A program made the translations under genes and the position numbers. A DNA stretch of 45,000 bases from Nemertoderma westbladi (Eukaryota > Xenacoelomorpha > Nemertodermatida > Nemertodermatidae): NCBI GenBank assembly GCA_032718475.1, contig JAUCBJ010007454.1, forward strand, positions 1 to 45,000. The letters run 5' to 3'. Positions within the stretch are counted from its first letter, which is position 1, and each line of letters opens with the position of its first letter. Of this stretch, positions 32,206 through 43,079 are shown one piece after another. The notes beneath the pieces were generated by a model, which did no database searches, had not been told where the DNA came from, and worked only from the letters and a program-made list of their open reading frames with translations.

Positions 32206-33321
32206 CCCATTCAAAACTTTTTATTTAAAGTTATTTTAAAACAAAAAAGGGTCTAATTGTATGGAATATCAGTAGGCCTACAATGATTGATTATTATTGC
32301 TAATAAATAATAGCCGAAAAAATGACAGAGAACAATAATCACAAAACAATAATTATCATTATGGTTATTTTAGTGTTATTATAATTTAATATATTGAATG
32401 AATTATTTATGATATTTGCGTAAAGTTTATGTGATTGGATAAGTCTATTAATGATAGTGATGCATTTCTATAAAATCTTCGGAATTTATTGTGCAGTATA
32501 AACTGTTGTTCTGATTATTATATAGTTTTTGACTTTATTTACCAGTTCGGTACAATTTTTCAGATATCACATTAATCAAGTTATTTAATTTTTTCTAATA
32601 ACTCATTATAATTATAATATATATATTGTTATAGTGGAATTAAAATCAATATTATTTTACACCGAGTTGTGTAGGCAGCGTGAAGGGGGGGGGGGTGGGT
32701 GGGGGGGGCATTTTACGTTATATTTACATTGTGTATATGTTCGCGGCAGAACTGCTGACTGAATACAGAATAATAAATTTGGTATGTCTGTCAATGGATC
32801 CATTCCATATCCATACGGTATCCATACGACGCCACCTTACCACAAAATGGGGAAGCATACCATTTAACCAATTGGTAGAGTATGAAGACAATATACGATA
32901 CTGGGAGGGAAAATGTCAAAAAGTAGTTGACATAAAATGAGGGGAAGGTGAATCATTAGCCTGATAATAACCAATGAGGGGGCCACGCATGGCAGTTTAG
33001 TGGCTATGTGTATCTTTTGGTTGGTCAGCAATAGGTAGGAATAATGTAATTAATTAATTAATGTAATTAATTAAATTAATTAATTAATTAATTAATGATT
33101 TGATTTCTAGAATTTTGAGTAAGTAAGGGGGGCTAAATTTTCTTGTTGATTTTGTTTAAAATAATAGGTATATCGTAATCAACTGTTGCCTCGAAAATAC
33201 GATTTATAATAATAAACTTAACTTCTGAATTTCTTATACTGTACTACAGAAAAATTATAGCTATTTAACTCAGTAATAAAGAAATAAAAGAATAAACTAA
33301 GTAATTTAATTTATTTATTTA
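32206..33321. other. AT-rich intergenic DNA with G run and ATTA repeats
   Basis: Contains a G-rich tract at 32685-32709 (GGG runs broken by T) and an ATTA/TTAA tetranucleotide run (about 33047-33093). An open frame at 32680-32940 begins in the G tract and has no recognisable content. Confidence 0.5.
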
Positions 33322-34865
33322 TACTACTACTACTACTACTAGGTCGAGCGAACTCGGAGATTGGAAATTAGATCCTTCCAGGCTTCCCGATTATCCATAG
33401 TTGTCGCAATTTCGTTTCTCCCAAGTTCAGTGGATCCCTTTCAAGTTGATCTATATATGTTATGGCTGGTCGTCCACGACTACGCTTTCCATGAGTTGGT
33501 TGCCAGAAAAGTAGATCTGGTATGACCTCGTCTTTACTTCGCCAGCAGTGCCCACTGAATCTTAATCTGCGTTTACGGAGGCTGGTTGATACAGGCGGTA
33601 TTGTACCATAAAGTTCGGCGTTTGTCATGTGTTGTCTCCAGCTGATGTTTAGGGCTGCCCTTAGTAGTCTTGTGTAGCAACTATCAATTCGTTGTTCAAG
33701 TGATTTAGTCAGTGTCCAGGTCTCACCCCCTTATAAAAATACACTTTCCACTGTGGCTGGAAAGAACTTAGTCTTCATGTGCCTGGAGAGATCTGATTTC
33801 CAGATGGTATCCATTTTTGATAGAGCTACCCAAGCCATTGCTTTCCTAACTTCTATGTCCTTTTTGCTACTCTCTATCCATGATCCAAGGTACTGGAAGT
33901 CGTCGACCTTCCTTAGTTGATTATAATCAATGGTTGTCAAGTTTCCATCAACATTAAAGGTCATGAATTCGGTCTTTGTAGCATTTATATGCAATCCAAC
34001 CTCCTTAGCAGCCCTCTCCACTTTATTTAGTAGAAGCTGTGCATCTGCTAGCGTATTAGAGAACAGGGTGATGTCATCCGCAAAGTCGGTGTCTGTGAAT
34101 GTAGTTGCCGGATATCTACTACTTCTGCGTTCTTAAAGTGTGAATCCCAGATCTTCACCCTTTATGGCCGTCCTCATTGCGTAACCCAGCACAATTACAA
34201 ATAGTAATGGTGCTAATGTGTCACCTTGCATTACGCCAGCCAGGATTGAGAAAAACTCAGTTTCACCATCTGGTGAGAGTACCTGCGCTTCTGTGTCACA
34301 ATATAACAATCCAATGCCAGCAACAATTACTTCTGGTATTCCATAAGCTCTTAGGATTTCAAGCATTTTACCTCTATGGAAGGAGTCGAATGCCTTCTTG
34401 AAGTCCACAAAAGTCATGACTGCGGGGAGATTCTTTGACTTAATTCCTTCAATCAGTCTCCGAAGTGCAAGTATCTGAGCTATTGTTGATCTACTTGGTC
34501 AAAATCCGTTTTGGCTCTTACGCAGTAGTTTCTCTATGTGAGGCCTAATCCTATATAGAATCATTTTATTATATATTTTGGCAGCTACCATAAGCAGACA
34601 GATCCCACGATAGTTTGTTGGTATGCCGAGGTCTCCTTTCTTGGGAAAGGCTTTAGTTGACCTTTAGTCCAAATTGGTGGTGGCTTTTCCCCTTTTAACT
34701 TCCGGTTGCAAACATTCAATAATGGTCTGTTTAGCACTCTGGTTTTCCATACCTCATACCTCCACTGGGATTTCATCTAATCCACTCGCTTTATTATTGG
34801 ACATGCTTATAATGCTTCTTTGGAGTTCGGCAGGTGTGAAGTACCCTGTTTTATAGGTAGTGTCT
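33322..34865 (-). pseudogene. LINE reverse transcriptase, second decayed copy
   Basis: Same family as the LINE at 4235, as shown by a shared (TAC)n/(GTA)n 3' tail (33322-33343) and matching protein motifs. From the 5' end these are NKASGLDEIPVEV, a VWKT-LNRPLLNVCNRKL-GE block, FVDFKKAFDS, GVMQGDTLAPLLFVI, an FADDITLFSNT-type motif near 34080, KTEFMTFNVDGNL, DDFQYLGSWIE, then LYGTIPPVST and RLRFSGHC. Several frameshifts and stops (for example after LGFTL near 34133 and in the EVWKT segment near 34765) break it. It lacks the endonuclease domain and stops at 34865, where another LINE's tail begins. Confidence 0.85.
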
Positions 34866-35563
34866 TAGATAGATAGATAGATTTATTTATACATTATATA
34901 AAAAACAATAACAAATACACCAAACAATGTACCGGTATAAAGGTATTGTCCAACATAACATAGGATTACCCCTAAAGCTTTGCAGCTTATTTCCAAGGGG
35001 GTCCTTTATGTTACTTGGTTACAAATACAATATTACACTACGCTAACCTAAAACCAATATAAAACGTAATTACACTATGTACATGTACAACTTTACCGAG
35101 AGCGTGACAATGCGCGACTCAACGATAAAGATGTAATGTACAGAACAATTTATTATAAAACGTAATTACAGTATAAATAGTAAATAATTAATAAACTAAT
35201 AACTTACTGTAGAACTATTGTACCTATTTTACATTGCACACGGAGGTGAGATTTAACTGCAGATTTAAAAGAATGTTGATTATTTAGGTTTTTAATTTCA
35301 TTAGGCAGAGCGTTCCAATTTTTAATGCCGTTAAAAAAGAAAGTATCAGATTTAAAGGATTTACAATTCGGGAGGTAAAAGTTTGAAGCACTAGCTCTGG
35401 TACTGTAAGAGTGTGTATCACGTTCTCTACCGATCACTCGATAGAGAGCTAACTGTTCGAATCTATGAGCCACGCGGGAATAACCAAAACAATAAACCCG
35501 AGTCGGCTCCCTAAGCTTACTTAAGACGAGTGCGAGGGGCTTTGCACTCAGAGTATATTCTTA
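34866..35563 (-). mobile_element. 3' end of a CR1/L2-type LINE
   Basis: The minus strand encodes the last ~120 residues of a non-LTR reverse transcriptase: LALVLSKLREPTRVYC, GYSRVAHRFEQLALYRV, then SFKSDTFFFNGIKNWNALP and a FKSAVKSHL ending. The SFF..I..WN.LP signature is typical of the C-terminus of CR1/L2/Jockey-like elements. A ~330-bp 3' UTR follows and ends AAATAAATCTATCTATCTAT, a microsatellite tail usual for these LINEs. The 5' part is missing or unrecognisable beyond 35563 (in-frame TAA). It differs from the LINE family at 4235 and 33322. Confidence 0.82.
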
Positions 35564-37755
35564 CGCCTAATTTACTACTAAAATACGCCAATGCTTACGT
35601 CTTTTTCTAATCGCGAATACTGGGCGTTCCCTAACGGAATGTATGAATGCGAGAATATTTAAAATAACCAAAATTGGTACAGTACAATGTCTTTCGTAGG
35701 TGATACCGCTCTGGGTCTAATCTTGCCTGCAGCTGGCTTTAGGCCAGCAATTTACTAGTGTCTTGCGTACTGACTACTGCGATCTAACTTATTGCCCGCT
35801 AATGCAAATAACCGCTCAGCGTGAATAGTTTACGGTACTCTAAATTATTACCTTAGCTACTCTCCGCTATGCTGCGTACTAATTCTTAATTTTACTAATC
35901 AATTACAGTCACAAATATGTAACAGCGCACTAATTACTAAGAGTTCCAGAATGCGTAATTCTAATTTATTACACAACAGGTTTCGCTAGTAATAGCCTAA
36001 AATGCCGTATTACTTTGACCTAATCAGTACCTAATTAGCCCTCCATTGATTGAATAGCTACCGTAGCGGCGCATGCAAATCACAAGTCTGACAGTCTCAG
36101 AAATCCCGTAGGATTATTGCGTCGAAAAGAATTACATAGAACCATTAACTAAAGGGTAGAAATCACAGTTCCATGATGTAATTAGCAGTAATCTTTGAGA
36201 TTGATTGAGAAACACAACAAGAATCAAACAGAAATTATAAATTTGCAAATCATTTCAAGAAAATTAATCAAAGGTAGAAATGCAGAAAATACGCACAAAA
36301 TTGTACTCCTAAAAGTAGGTGAAGGGTGATATAGGATTGGTAATAAGGACTGAGGATAATAGGTACAGCTCTACCGGCAAACCGCCAATTTATAGGTGAT
36401 CCGAGTGGGGTGATGCAATAAGGGTGATGCAATCGCTCTCCTATTGGCTCTCCAGTCCGCGCTAGCATTAGACCAACCTGGAAGCAGTTAGTCCAATAAG
36501 AAAGCCGGATTGTAGCCCTATTGGTGCCCAGGGTGCTTCCCAAACCCTCAAATTATTACCATATATGGTAATGGATCATGTCCCTGGCTGCGGAATGGTT
36601 AGGATAGCGTCCCTAGATGCTAGCCCTATCGAAGCTAATAACAGCAAGCACATATCCAGGGTCCAACTGAACTTGCTACCCTGGAACTATCTACTTATAT
36701 CCTAATACAAAATTACGTAGGTAGGGCTACATACTATACAAAATGGATGAGTTCAAAATATATGGGCGTTTCGGTTTCCTTATCTAAATATCACTGCGCT
36801 ATTATGTCTTATCTAAAATATTATACTGCATAACGGACTAATATTGCGTACAGTATAACGGACTAATATATTATACTGCATAATAGACCAATATATTATA
36901 CTGTATAATGGCTAATAATGTGTACAGCGCCATATACCGTAACACCGCTCCAAGGGAAATCATACAATGTTTCCCTCCAATTGTAGAAGAGTATAAGGTG
37001 ATGTATACAAACAAAATAAATTTCTATAAATTCTACTATTTACAAAATATTGCTATAGATATTGCATAATGAATTACATACAAATTAAATTTACAAATAT
37101 TATCTCTCTCACTGTTTAACGATAATTACATACAAATTAAATTTACAAAATACTGTTTCTCATTCGTTCTACATAATGATTACTACATACAAAATTAAAT
37201 TTACAAAATATTACTTCCTTTATTTATTTACAAATTAACGGTCTACCTATTGAAATGGAACATGGCTAGGACAATGTCCCCCATTTCCCATCTCAAATTA
37301 ACGATCAACATTAACAAGATAAACTAAATATAAACGTATTTGAGGCTAAATTATTAACTAAATTGCATTAAAGGCCGATAATCAAACTAAATATAAAATA
37401 CGTAATAATTTCTTTCATTTTCGGACTTTACTTAATTTCTTATAAAAACGCAAATCATCTTGGTTTGATGATTGCTCAGGTAAGTGAAAGGAGTAAGCCA
37501 AACCCGCGGGTTTGTCTCCCCAATCACTTCCTTTGCCTCTTTCAATAAACTTTAGAGCAAATAAAGTCATATACACAAAATCAAATATAGTATAGGCTCA
37601 AAATCATATTTCCAACGGACTATAAAGTAAAAGTATTTCCTTTCAATATTTTTCGGCCTTCGAAAATAAATTTCTAAAATATGGATACGACTAGTGTATA
37701 TGAGTCCAGTCGAATGATTGATCAAAACCTACGATATACATCATGATGTATATGT
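35564..37755. other. Anonymous AT-rich DNA with short local repeats
   Basis: No gene is recognised over 2.2 kb. Local repeats include TAATATATTATACTGCATAA-like copies (about 36825-36910) and roughly 60-bp units containing ACATACAAATTAAATTTACA (three copies, about 37070-37215). A perfect CAAACCCGCGGGTTTG palindrome lies near 37500. The origin of the stretch is unclear. Confidence 0.5.
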
Positions 37756-38136
37756 CTAGAGTCTGTCGCTCCGTGATATTATAGTCTCATCGGCTAGCTC
37801 CTGGGTCTCTCGGGCTCGCTCCCCTCTCCAGATACACCAGTCTACCCCCTGTAGACTCTGTTGACGGCGTCCTTGAGGCGTCACTTCCCGGAACCGGCGA
37901 CGACGTTCCCTGGGCAGGGCACCGACTATCTCCCGACTGGTGCTCCTCCCTCGGCCTCGTCCCATTTGCCGTGTCCCTGTGGGCGCCTCCGCCAACTCCT
38001 CTTTCTTCAACCGTAGAATGGGACTGCTCGTCCTTGGCTTGACGCTTGCCAAGGACTCCTCCTTCTGGTACTTGCCGCGAGCTGTGAGCTCCGGCTGTTG
38101 TCGCTGTGGGCGCGGCGGTCCTGATCCTCCACTCGT
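37756..38136 (-). CDS. Arg-rich unidentified open frame
   Basis: A 126-codon frame open from 38136 (just after an in-frame TGA) to TAG at 37756, without ATG until MGRGRGR. It is strongly basic (RQMGRGRGRSTSRE, LPRERRRRFREV) and GC-rich compared with its surroundings. It could be an exon or the start of a gag-like leader: the sequence before it (38160-38179 on the minus strand) has CGCACAATTGGCGGCC, which resembles an LTR end next to a primer-binding site. No homologue is recognised. Confidence 0.3.
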   Translation of the reverse strand, partial: TSGGSGPPRPQRQQPELTARGKYQKEESLASVKPRTSSPILRLKKEELAEAPTGTRQMGRGRGRSTSREIVGALPRERRRRFREVTPQGRRQQSLQGVDWCIWRGERARETQELADETIISRSDRL

Positions 38137-38198
38137 TCAGAGGTCAATGACCCCAAACGAGTCTCCTTAGGCCGCCAATTGTGCGCTGGGTAATAAAT

Positions 38199-39147
38199 CT
38201 ACACGTATATATATATCAGAGCGACGATGATATATAAAGGATTGGACATATTCGGGCTTAATAATGCGTTCGTCGAAACTTCCCGAAATAATTTGGAGTA
38301 AATATCGTATATAAACCGCGGATCGTGGGTGTAGTTAGTAGACGGATGGTCGGCGCGAATCTCGTCTGGATACTCAGGCGTGAGCTTCCTCTCCTGGTGA
38401 AGCGATGTGAACGTGGTCCAGGAACTCGAGTCCCGTGCCGCTTCGCGCCGCGCCTCTAGGTCTTTATAGGCTCGGTATAGCGAAATGGCCGCCGCCGTGT
38501 CTATCAAAGTGGGTGTCGAACAGGGTTTAATCTCCGTATACGGATCTAATGTCGTAACGGTCGGCGTAATGGGTCTCGGAGGTCGCTTTCCGCTGAAGTC
38601 AATACTGATCATCGGGTTGCTCATCGGGTAACCTCCCTCGTTATATCTAAGGAACTGGTGAGCTTGACATCGCGTTAATATCGGTTCTGGATGTTGCTCG
38701 TCTAGTCGGTCGGGAATCGCCACGTCTTGTTTATTCATGCATTCACCGCACTTGTAAAACAACTTGTACACGCTGAAAATTTTCGGCGTCTCCTGATCCT
38801 CGCCTCGAGTCCTCCGGTACAGATGCATTCCGTCGAACTGTTCGCAGACTGCAGGTAGAGGTTCTTCATGTCGTAAATACATATTCATATGGTACAGCCG
38901 TGCGATCTCCTCGTCCGGGTCTGCACTAATGTCACACACGTCTAAAGCGAAGTCGTAGGGATACCGAGTGCGATACTCTCTCCGCAAAACTTCCATACGG
39001 TCCCCCAACGCTCTCATTCTTTCCCTCCGTAATTCCTTATCATAAGTGGGTTTGTATTTCCCATTTAGCTCCATCACCAACCGCCCATGGTAGTAAACGT
39101 TCGAATCTTTACATCCCGGTCGCGCGAATGGTAACTCCGCCTCCTCT
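38199..39147 (-). CDS. Unidentified protein exon
   Basis: An open stretch of about 315 codons that begins right after a candidate splice acceptor (ATAATTTACTGCCAG, exon from 39147) and ends at TAG at 38199. The first ATG is at 39074. The sequence is cellular-looking, with FARPGCKDSNVYYHGRLVME, then KELRRERMRALGDRMEVLRR, CDISADPDEEIARLYHMNMY, KLFYKCGECMNK and IDTAAAISLYRAYKDLEARR. The charged helical stretches and GC content differ from the AT-rich flanks. No signal peptide; the hydrophobic last residues may be read-through. I do not recognise the family. The acceptor suggests an internal or terminal exon of a host gene whose earlier exons lie beyond the BEL/Pao insertion. Confidence 0.5.
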
Positions 39148-39377
39148 CTGGCAGTAAATTATTGGAGATAAACTGGCCGTGACCAACTCACTTTTTGATG
39201 CCCAAACTACTCCCATTACTCGTACTAAACTACAGTAGTTAGAAAGGACTATAGCCACAATACTCGACTATACCAAACCCACAGGTTTGATAATCGAATA
39301 TCACACATCACTGCAAACTACTGAGTGGGGTCCATGTACGCCTCTGGTGCTACTAACCTTTAGCACCTTAGTTGTAC
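39148..39377. other. Flank between BEL/Pao LTR and the unidentified exon
   Basis: 230 bp, likely intron if the exon model at 38199 is right. It includes an ACAAACCTGTGGGTTTG-like palindrome near 39290. Confidence 0.4.
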
Positions 39378-39718
39378 TGTTGGCACCAATCCGTGGAAGT
39401 TGCTAAACTCAATTTACACTCCTACGTAATATAGCTGTCACCATGGTTTCTAAATGCTATTTTCCAGGCTTCACGACTTTTCAAATTACTGTTTATCTAT
39501 AGACGAATTCTAAAACGCGTCTATACACAGCGTCTGGAATTGTCTTGGGTTCACTTTTCTAATTTTAAAATTTTTTAATTTTCCAAAATATTTTTGAAAT
39601 AAAATTTTGTTTTGATACCCACCAGACAAAACTCAACGCAAATCACCACAACCCCGCTCCTATGCATTTCCTTGTATTTGCATACGAGGAATGCATACGA
39701 AGTGAGTTGCGTCCAACA
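39378..39718 (-). repeat. Candidate 3' LTR of BEL/Pao element
   Basis: On the minus strand the segment begins TGTTGGACGC directly after the last pol stop codon and ends CCAACA, so TGTTGG/CCAACA form 6-bp inverted ends typical of LTRs; length 341 bp. The 5' LTR is outside the window, so identity cannot be checked and the inner end remains a proposal. Confidence 0.55.
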
Positions 39719-40036
39719 CTAATTCTGTTTTGAGGCAGGAGACAAATTATAATCTCCCGTCTCGATACGTGTCTCCTCTAATAACACGATATCTTGGACC
39801 GGTCGGTCCAAGGTGTGTAAACCATTAGTTTTACACTTTTTTGGGTGCGGACACTTGCACCTAATTTTCACAGTGACTGTGCGCACTATGTTTTGCACGT
39901 CTGGGTGTGTGTGCAAGATCACTCCCGTCTCCCAGTACTTCCTCTTAACAATCGGCTCGGTTATCAATACGTAATCTCCACTTTGGAGACTCCGAACCGT
40001 TTTGTACCACTTTGTTCTTTCTGATGGATATGGTGG
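39719..40036 (-). pseudogene. BEL/Pao pol C-terminal tail (DUF5641), shifted frame
   Basis: The end of the polyprotein continues in a different frame from the main pol frame. It includes a TVRSLQSGDYVLITEP segment (the usual beta-strand of DUF5641) and a Cys/Lys-rich CKCPHPKKCK stretch, ending TAG at 39719, directly against the LTR. The main frame instead runs to a stop at 39945, so a one- or two-base indel lies near 40021-40040. Confidence 0.75.
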
Positions 40037-43000
40037 GAAGATAATATTCCCGCCAATATTCCCAGAATGTGTACGCTACTAATTGAGTTATTTTCCAGCT
40101 CTTACGACTATATAGGTCGGCACTAATGGGTTCTGATGCCGGCACAAGAAATGCTGGACTCTGCATTAGCAAATGATTCGGCGTTAATGCAACACCGTCT
40201 GGCAACATAGCTATCGGCCTCGAGTTTAATGTATGCTCGATTTTGATGAAAGCTGTGACCAGTTCGTCGTCGGTAAGTTGTTTGTTTACAGGCAATGTCT
40301 TAGCAATGGCTTGCTTTACAGAGCGAACTAAACGCTCCCAACTTCCTCCTCTCCAAGGACTTTCTGGAGTATTAAATCTCCACTCTATTCTTTGCGGCAA
40401 AAGTGCGGCAGAGATTTCTCTATTCTGCGCCGCTCTATTAGCCGCGTTCAACTCGCTATTCCCTCCGACAAAGTTTGTACCCTTGTCAGAGTAGAACACC
40501 TTTACTAGTCCTCTCCTGGCCATAAATCTCTTTAAGGCCAGGAGCAGAGATTTGGTCGACATGTCTGCCACACGCTCAATGTGTATGGCTCTACTAGCCA
40601 TACATGTCAGTAGCAGACCCCATCGCTTGTGGGTCAGCCGTCCACTCTTTGCCTCAATCGGACCAAAACAATCCACCCCTGTGTTCGTAAAGGGTGGGTC
40701 ATATGCCTGCACTCTCGCTTCCGGGAGTTCAGCCATCTCCTGTTCCAATACTCTGGCGTTCACTCTCTTGCAAACCAGACAGGCGTCATACATGGTGCCT
40801 ACTGCCCTGCTTGGCTGCAATAGAATGAATCGCTGTCTCGCTGCCGACAAACAGTGTAACTTTCCCGCGTGATGCAACCTCTTGTGTATATCCCATAGAA
40901 TCGCTCTTTGCAATTCTATTGGGTGACTAGGGATTATCACTGGGAACCGAAACTGTGAGTTTATGTCGACAGTCTGGATTCTCGATCTATGACAAATTAA
41001 ACCCTTATGGATTAATGGACTCCATTTTCTAAGGGGTTTGTAGAGAACTGGTCGTTGAGCCGATAATAGATAGAATTCTTTAGGGAAGGCACACATTTGA
41101 TAATGTTTCAAATGCTTTAATTCCGCTTGATCAATCTCATCCTCTGTCAGAGGTTGTTTCAATTTCTGAATTCGCTCACTATTGGCGCTTGTTCGTTCTC
41201 CTAAATGTTCCGAATGTTTTATACAAAGGTACGAAATGTATCGGCTTAACCACGCAGTTCTTTTACAAATTGTCAGCCAAGAGGCAGACGAATTTAGTAA
41301 TTTGTCATAAATACTACATGGCTCTAATGCCAGCGACGGTTGTCCGCTAATTGATGGAAGTTTCGAATCCAAACCCGCAGGTTTGGAAACCAAAGGATCC
41401 ATTGTGTCGGTCATTTTCTGTCCGTCACTTACCAACTGTGACTCTGGTTTAGTCTGTAAGGGTGGTTTTACGTCATAACTTACCCTTCCTGACCTAGTAG
41501 TCACGTAAGTCTGTTGGTCTGACAGGTCTCTGGGCCGCTCCAATGACTCTTCAGGCCGCTCCAATGACTTAAGTTTGGCTTTAGACTTCGACTTAGAGAC
41601 TTTCTCCACCTTGACTTCTGCATCTTCAGGCATCGGATTGGTCACTATCTTTAGTCGCTCTGGCCAATGTTCCTGTGTCCTCGTTAGAAAATCAGGTCCA
41701 TGCAACCAAAACTCCTGCGACTCTTCCTGACAGAATTCCGCCGGCATTGCACCTCTCGAAGTTATGTCGGCCGGGTTTAACACTCCCGGACAATGTCTCC
41801 ATTGTTCCTTCGTCGAAAAGTCAACGATCTGAGCGCGTCTATTGGCCACAAATGTCTTTAGTGCAATATTGTCAGCCGCAATGTATACTAACACCAAGGA
41901 TGCGTCCGTCCAATAGAATAAGGTCAATGTCGTGTCTAACTCCTCTGTTATCTGCTTACTTACCTCGACCGAAACTACAGCCGCCTGTAACTCTGCACGA
42001 GGGACAGTCATGTATTTGACCGGCATTGTCTTTGATCTAGAAGTCACAAAGGCCGTCTCAAATTTATCCTGACTCACCTCTCGGCGAAGGTAGGCTACCA
42101 TACCAAAGCCGGTGTCACTTGCGTCACTAAATAAGTGGAGTTCGAGATCAGCTGGAAATACCAGCTGATTCGGAAAGTAGGAACGGGGTACATCTATGTT
42201 TTTCAATAGATGCAACTCGGCTTCCCACTCCCTCCACTGCTTTGCATGTATAGGAGATATTGGTTCGTCCCACTCTATGTCGGACAACCAAATTTCCCTC
42301 ATGCACGCTCGTGCCTGTAATATTACTGGACTGATAAAGTTCATCGGGTCAAATAGTCTACTCAAAGTCGATAAGCAAATTCTCTTTGTCAAAACTTTGT
42401 CTGGGCTACTGGGCTCAAATCTAACTCTTACCTGGAATTTATCCGTATTCGGATTCCAAGCGAGTCCCAGTACTCGCGCCATGGGGATTGGTTCTACCCC
42501 CAATTCTATGTCTCCGCTCCCACGATCTTTTACCGGGAACGACTCTAATAGGGCCTCCGAGTTCGTAGTGAACTTGGTCAGAGGAAATCCCCCTGTAGCC
42601 AAGCACTCTTGCAGGCCGTGAGCCACTTCTATGGCTTGTTCTGCCGTGTCCTTGGACACCAATCCGTCGTCCATGTAGAAGTTTCTCAAGATGGACTCGA
42701 TTACTTCTACTGGATACTTACCAATCTGGGCTGTTGCCGTTTTCTTTACAACGAACAGCGTGCCATTTGGACTATCGCGGGCGCCAAATATCCTAACGTA
42801 CATCTGGTATGTAACCACTGGGCCGGATAAGTCTTCATTCTCATACCAGAGGAAGCGAAGGCTATCCTGGTCTGCCTTACAGGCTCTTACCTGGTGGAAC
42901 ATCGCCTCGATGTCACAAGTAAATGCGAATCGCCGCTGTCTAAAACGTAACAGTATTCCAATCAAATAGTTATTCAGGTTGGGACCATCCATCAACTCTG

Positions 43001-43079
43001 AATTCAGGGACATACCTCTGTAGACAGCTGCGCAGTCGTTGACTACTCGGACTTTGTCAGGTTTGTCAGGGTGAGTCAC
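39945..43079 (-). CDS. BEL/Pao pol: RT, RNase H, integrase
   Basis: About 1044 residues of the polyprotein that copies and integrates the element. RT: VRVVNDCAAVYRGMSLN, FTCDIEAMFHQV and the catalytic YMDD at about residues 135-138. The A17/RNase H-like region has HLFSDASDTGFGMVAYLR near residue 313. The integrase zinc-binding part includes HPIELQRAILWDIHKRLHHAG and CLVCKR. The integrase core has VDCFGPI (first Asp), FYSDKGTNF (second Asp) and SPWRGGSWERLVRSVK (Glu), so the D,D,E set is kept. The last residues (after REYYLPTI) are out of frame. A variable spacer (about residues 480-570) is rich in Lys, Ser and Glu. The Met at the start is internal; the real upstream part is in the next frame. 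Confidence 0.9.
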   Translation of the reverse strand: MTHPDKPDKVRVVNDCAAVYRGMSLNSELMDGPNLNNYLIGILLRFRQRRFAFTCDIEAMFHQVRACKADQDSLRFLWYENEDLSGPVVTYQMYVRIFGARDSPNGTLFVVKKTATAQIGKYPVEVIESILRNFYMDDGLVSKDTAEQAIEVAHGLQECLATGGFPLTKFTTNSEALLESFPVKDRGSGDIELGVEPIPMARVLGLAWNPNTDKFQVRVRFEPSSPDKVLTKRICLSTLSRLFDPMNFISPVILQARACMREIWLSDIEWDEPISPIHAKQWREWEAELHLLKNIDVPRSYFPNQLVFPADLELHLFSDASDTGFGMVAYLRREVSQDKFETAFVTSRSKTMPVKYMTVPRAELQAAVVSVEVSKQITEELDTTLTLFYWTDASLVLVYIAADNIALKTFVANRRAQIVDFSTKEQWRHCPGVLNPADITSRGAMPAEFCQEESQEFWLHGPDFLTRTQEHWPERLKIVTNPMPEDAEVKVEKVSKSKSKAKLKSLERPEESLERPRDLSDQQTYVTTRSGRVSYDVKPPLQTKPESQLVSDGQKMTDTMDPLVSKPAGLDSKLPSISGQPSLALEPCSIYDKLLNSSASWLTICKRTAWLSRYISYLCIKHSEHLGERTSANSERIQKLKQPLTEDEIDQAELKHLKHYQMCAFPKEFYLLSAQRPVLYKPLRKWSPLIHKGLICHRSRIQTVDINSQFRFPVIIPSHPIELQRAILWDIHKRLHHAGKLHCLSAARQRFILLQPSRAVGTMYDACLVCKRVNARVLEQEMAELPEARVQAYDPPFTNTGVDCFGPIEAKSGRLTHKRWGLLLTCMASRAIHIERVADMSTKSLLLALKRFMARRGLVKVFYSDKGTNFVGGNSELNAANRAAQNREISAALLPQRIEWRFNTPESPWRGGSWERLVRSVKQAIAKTLPVNKQLTDDELVTAFIKIEHTLNSRPIAMLPDGVALTPNHLLMQSPAFLVPASEPISADLYSRKSWKITQLVAYTFWEYWREYYLPTISIRKNKVVQNGSESPKWRLRIDNRADC

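Noticed and set aside
36268-36543. 91-codon minus-strand frame as a gene
   Set aside because: No recognisable motifs, no ATG start supported, sits in anonymous DNA.
43066-43079. Programmed frameshift between BEL/Pao protease and RT
   Set aside because: No slippery heptamer is evident, and the element carries other lesions (nonsense codon, second frameshift), so a private indel is simpler; left open as a check in findings.
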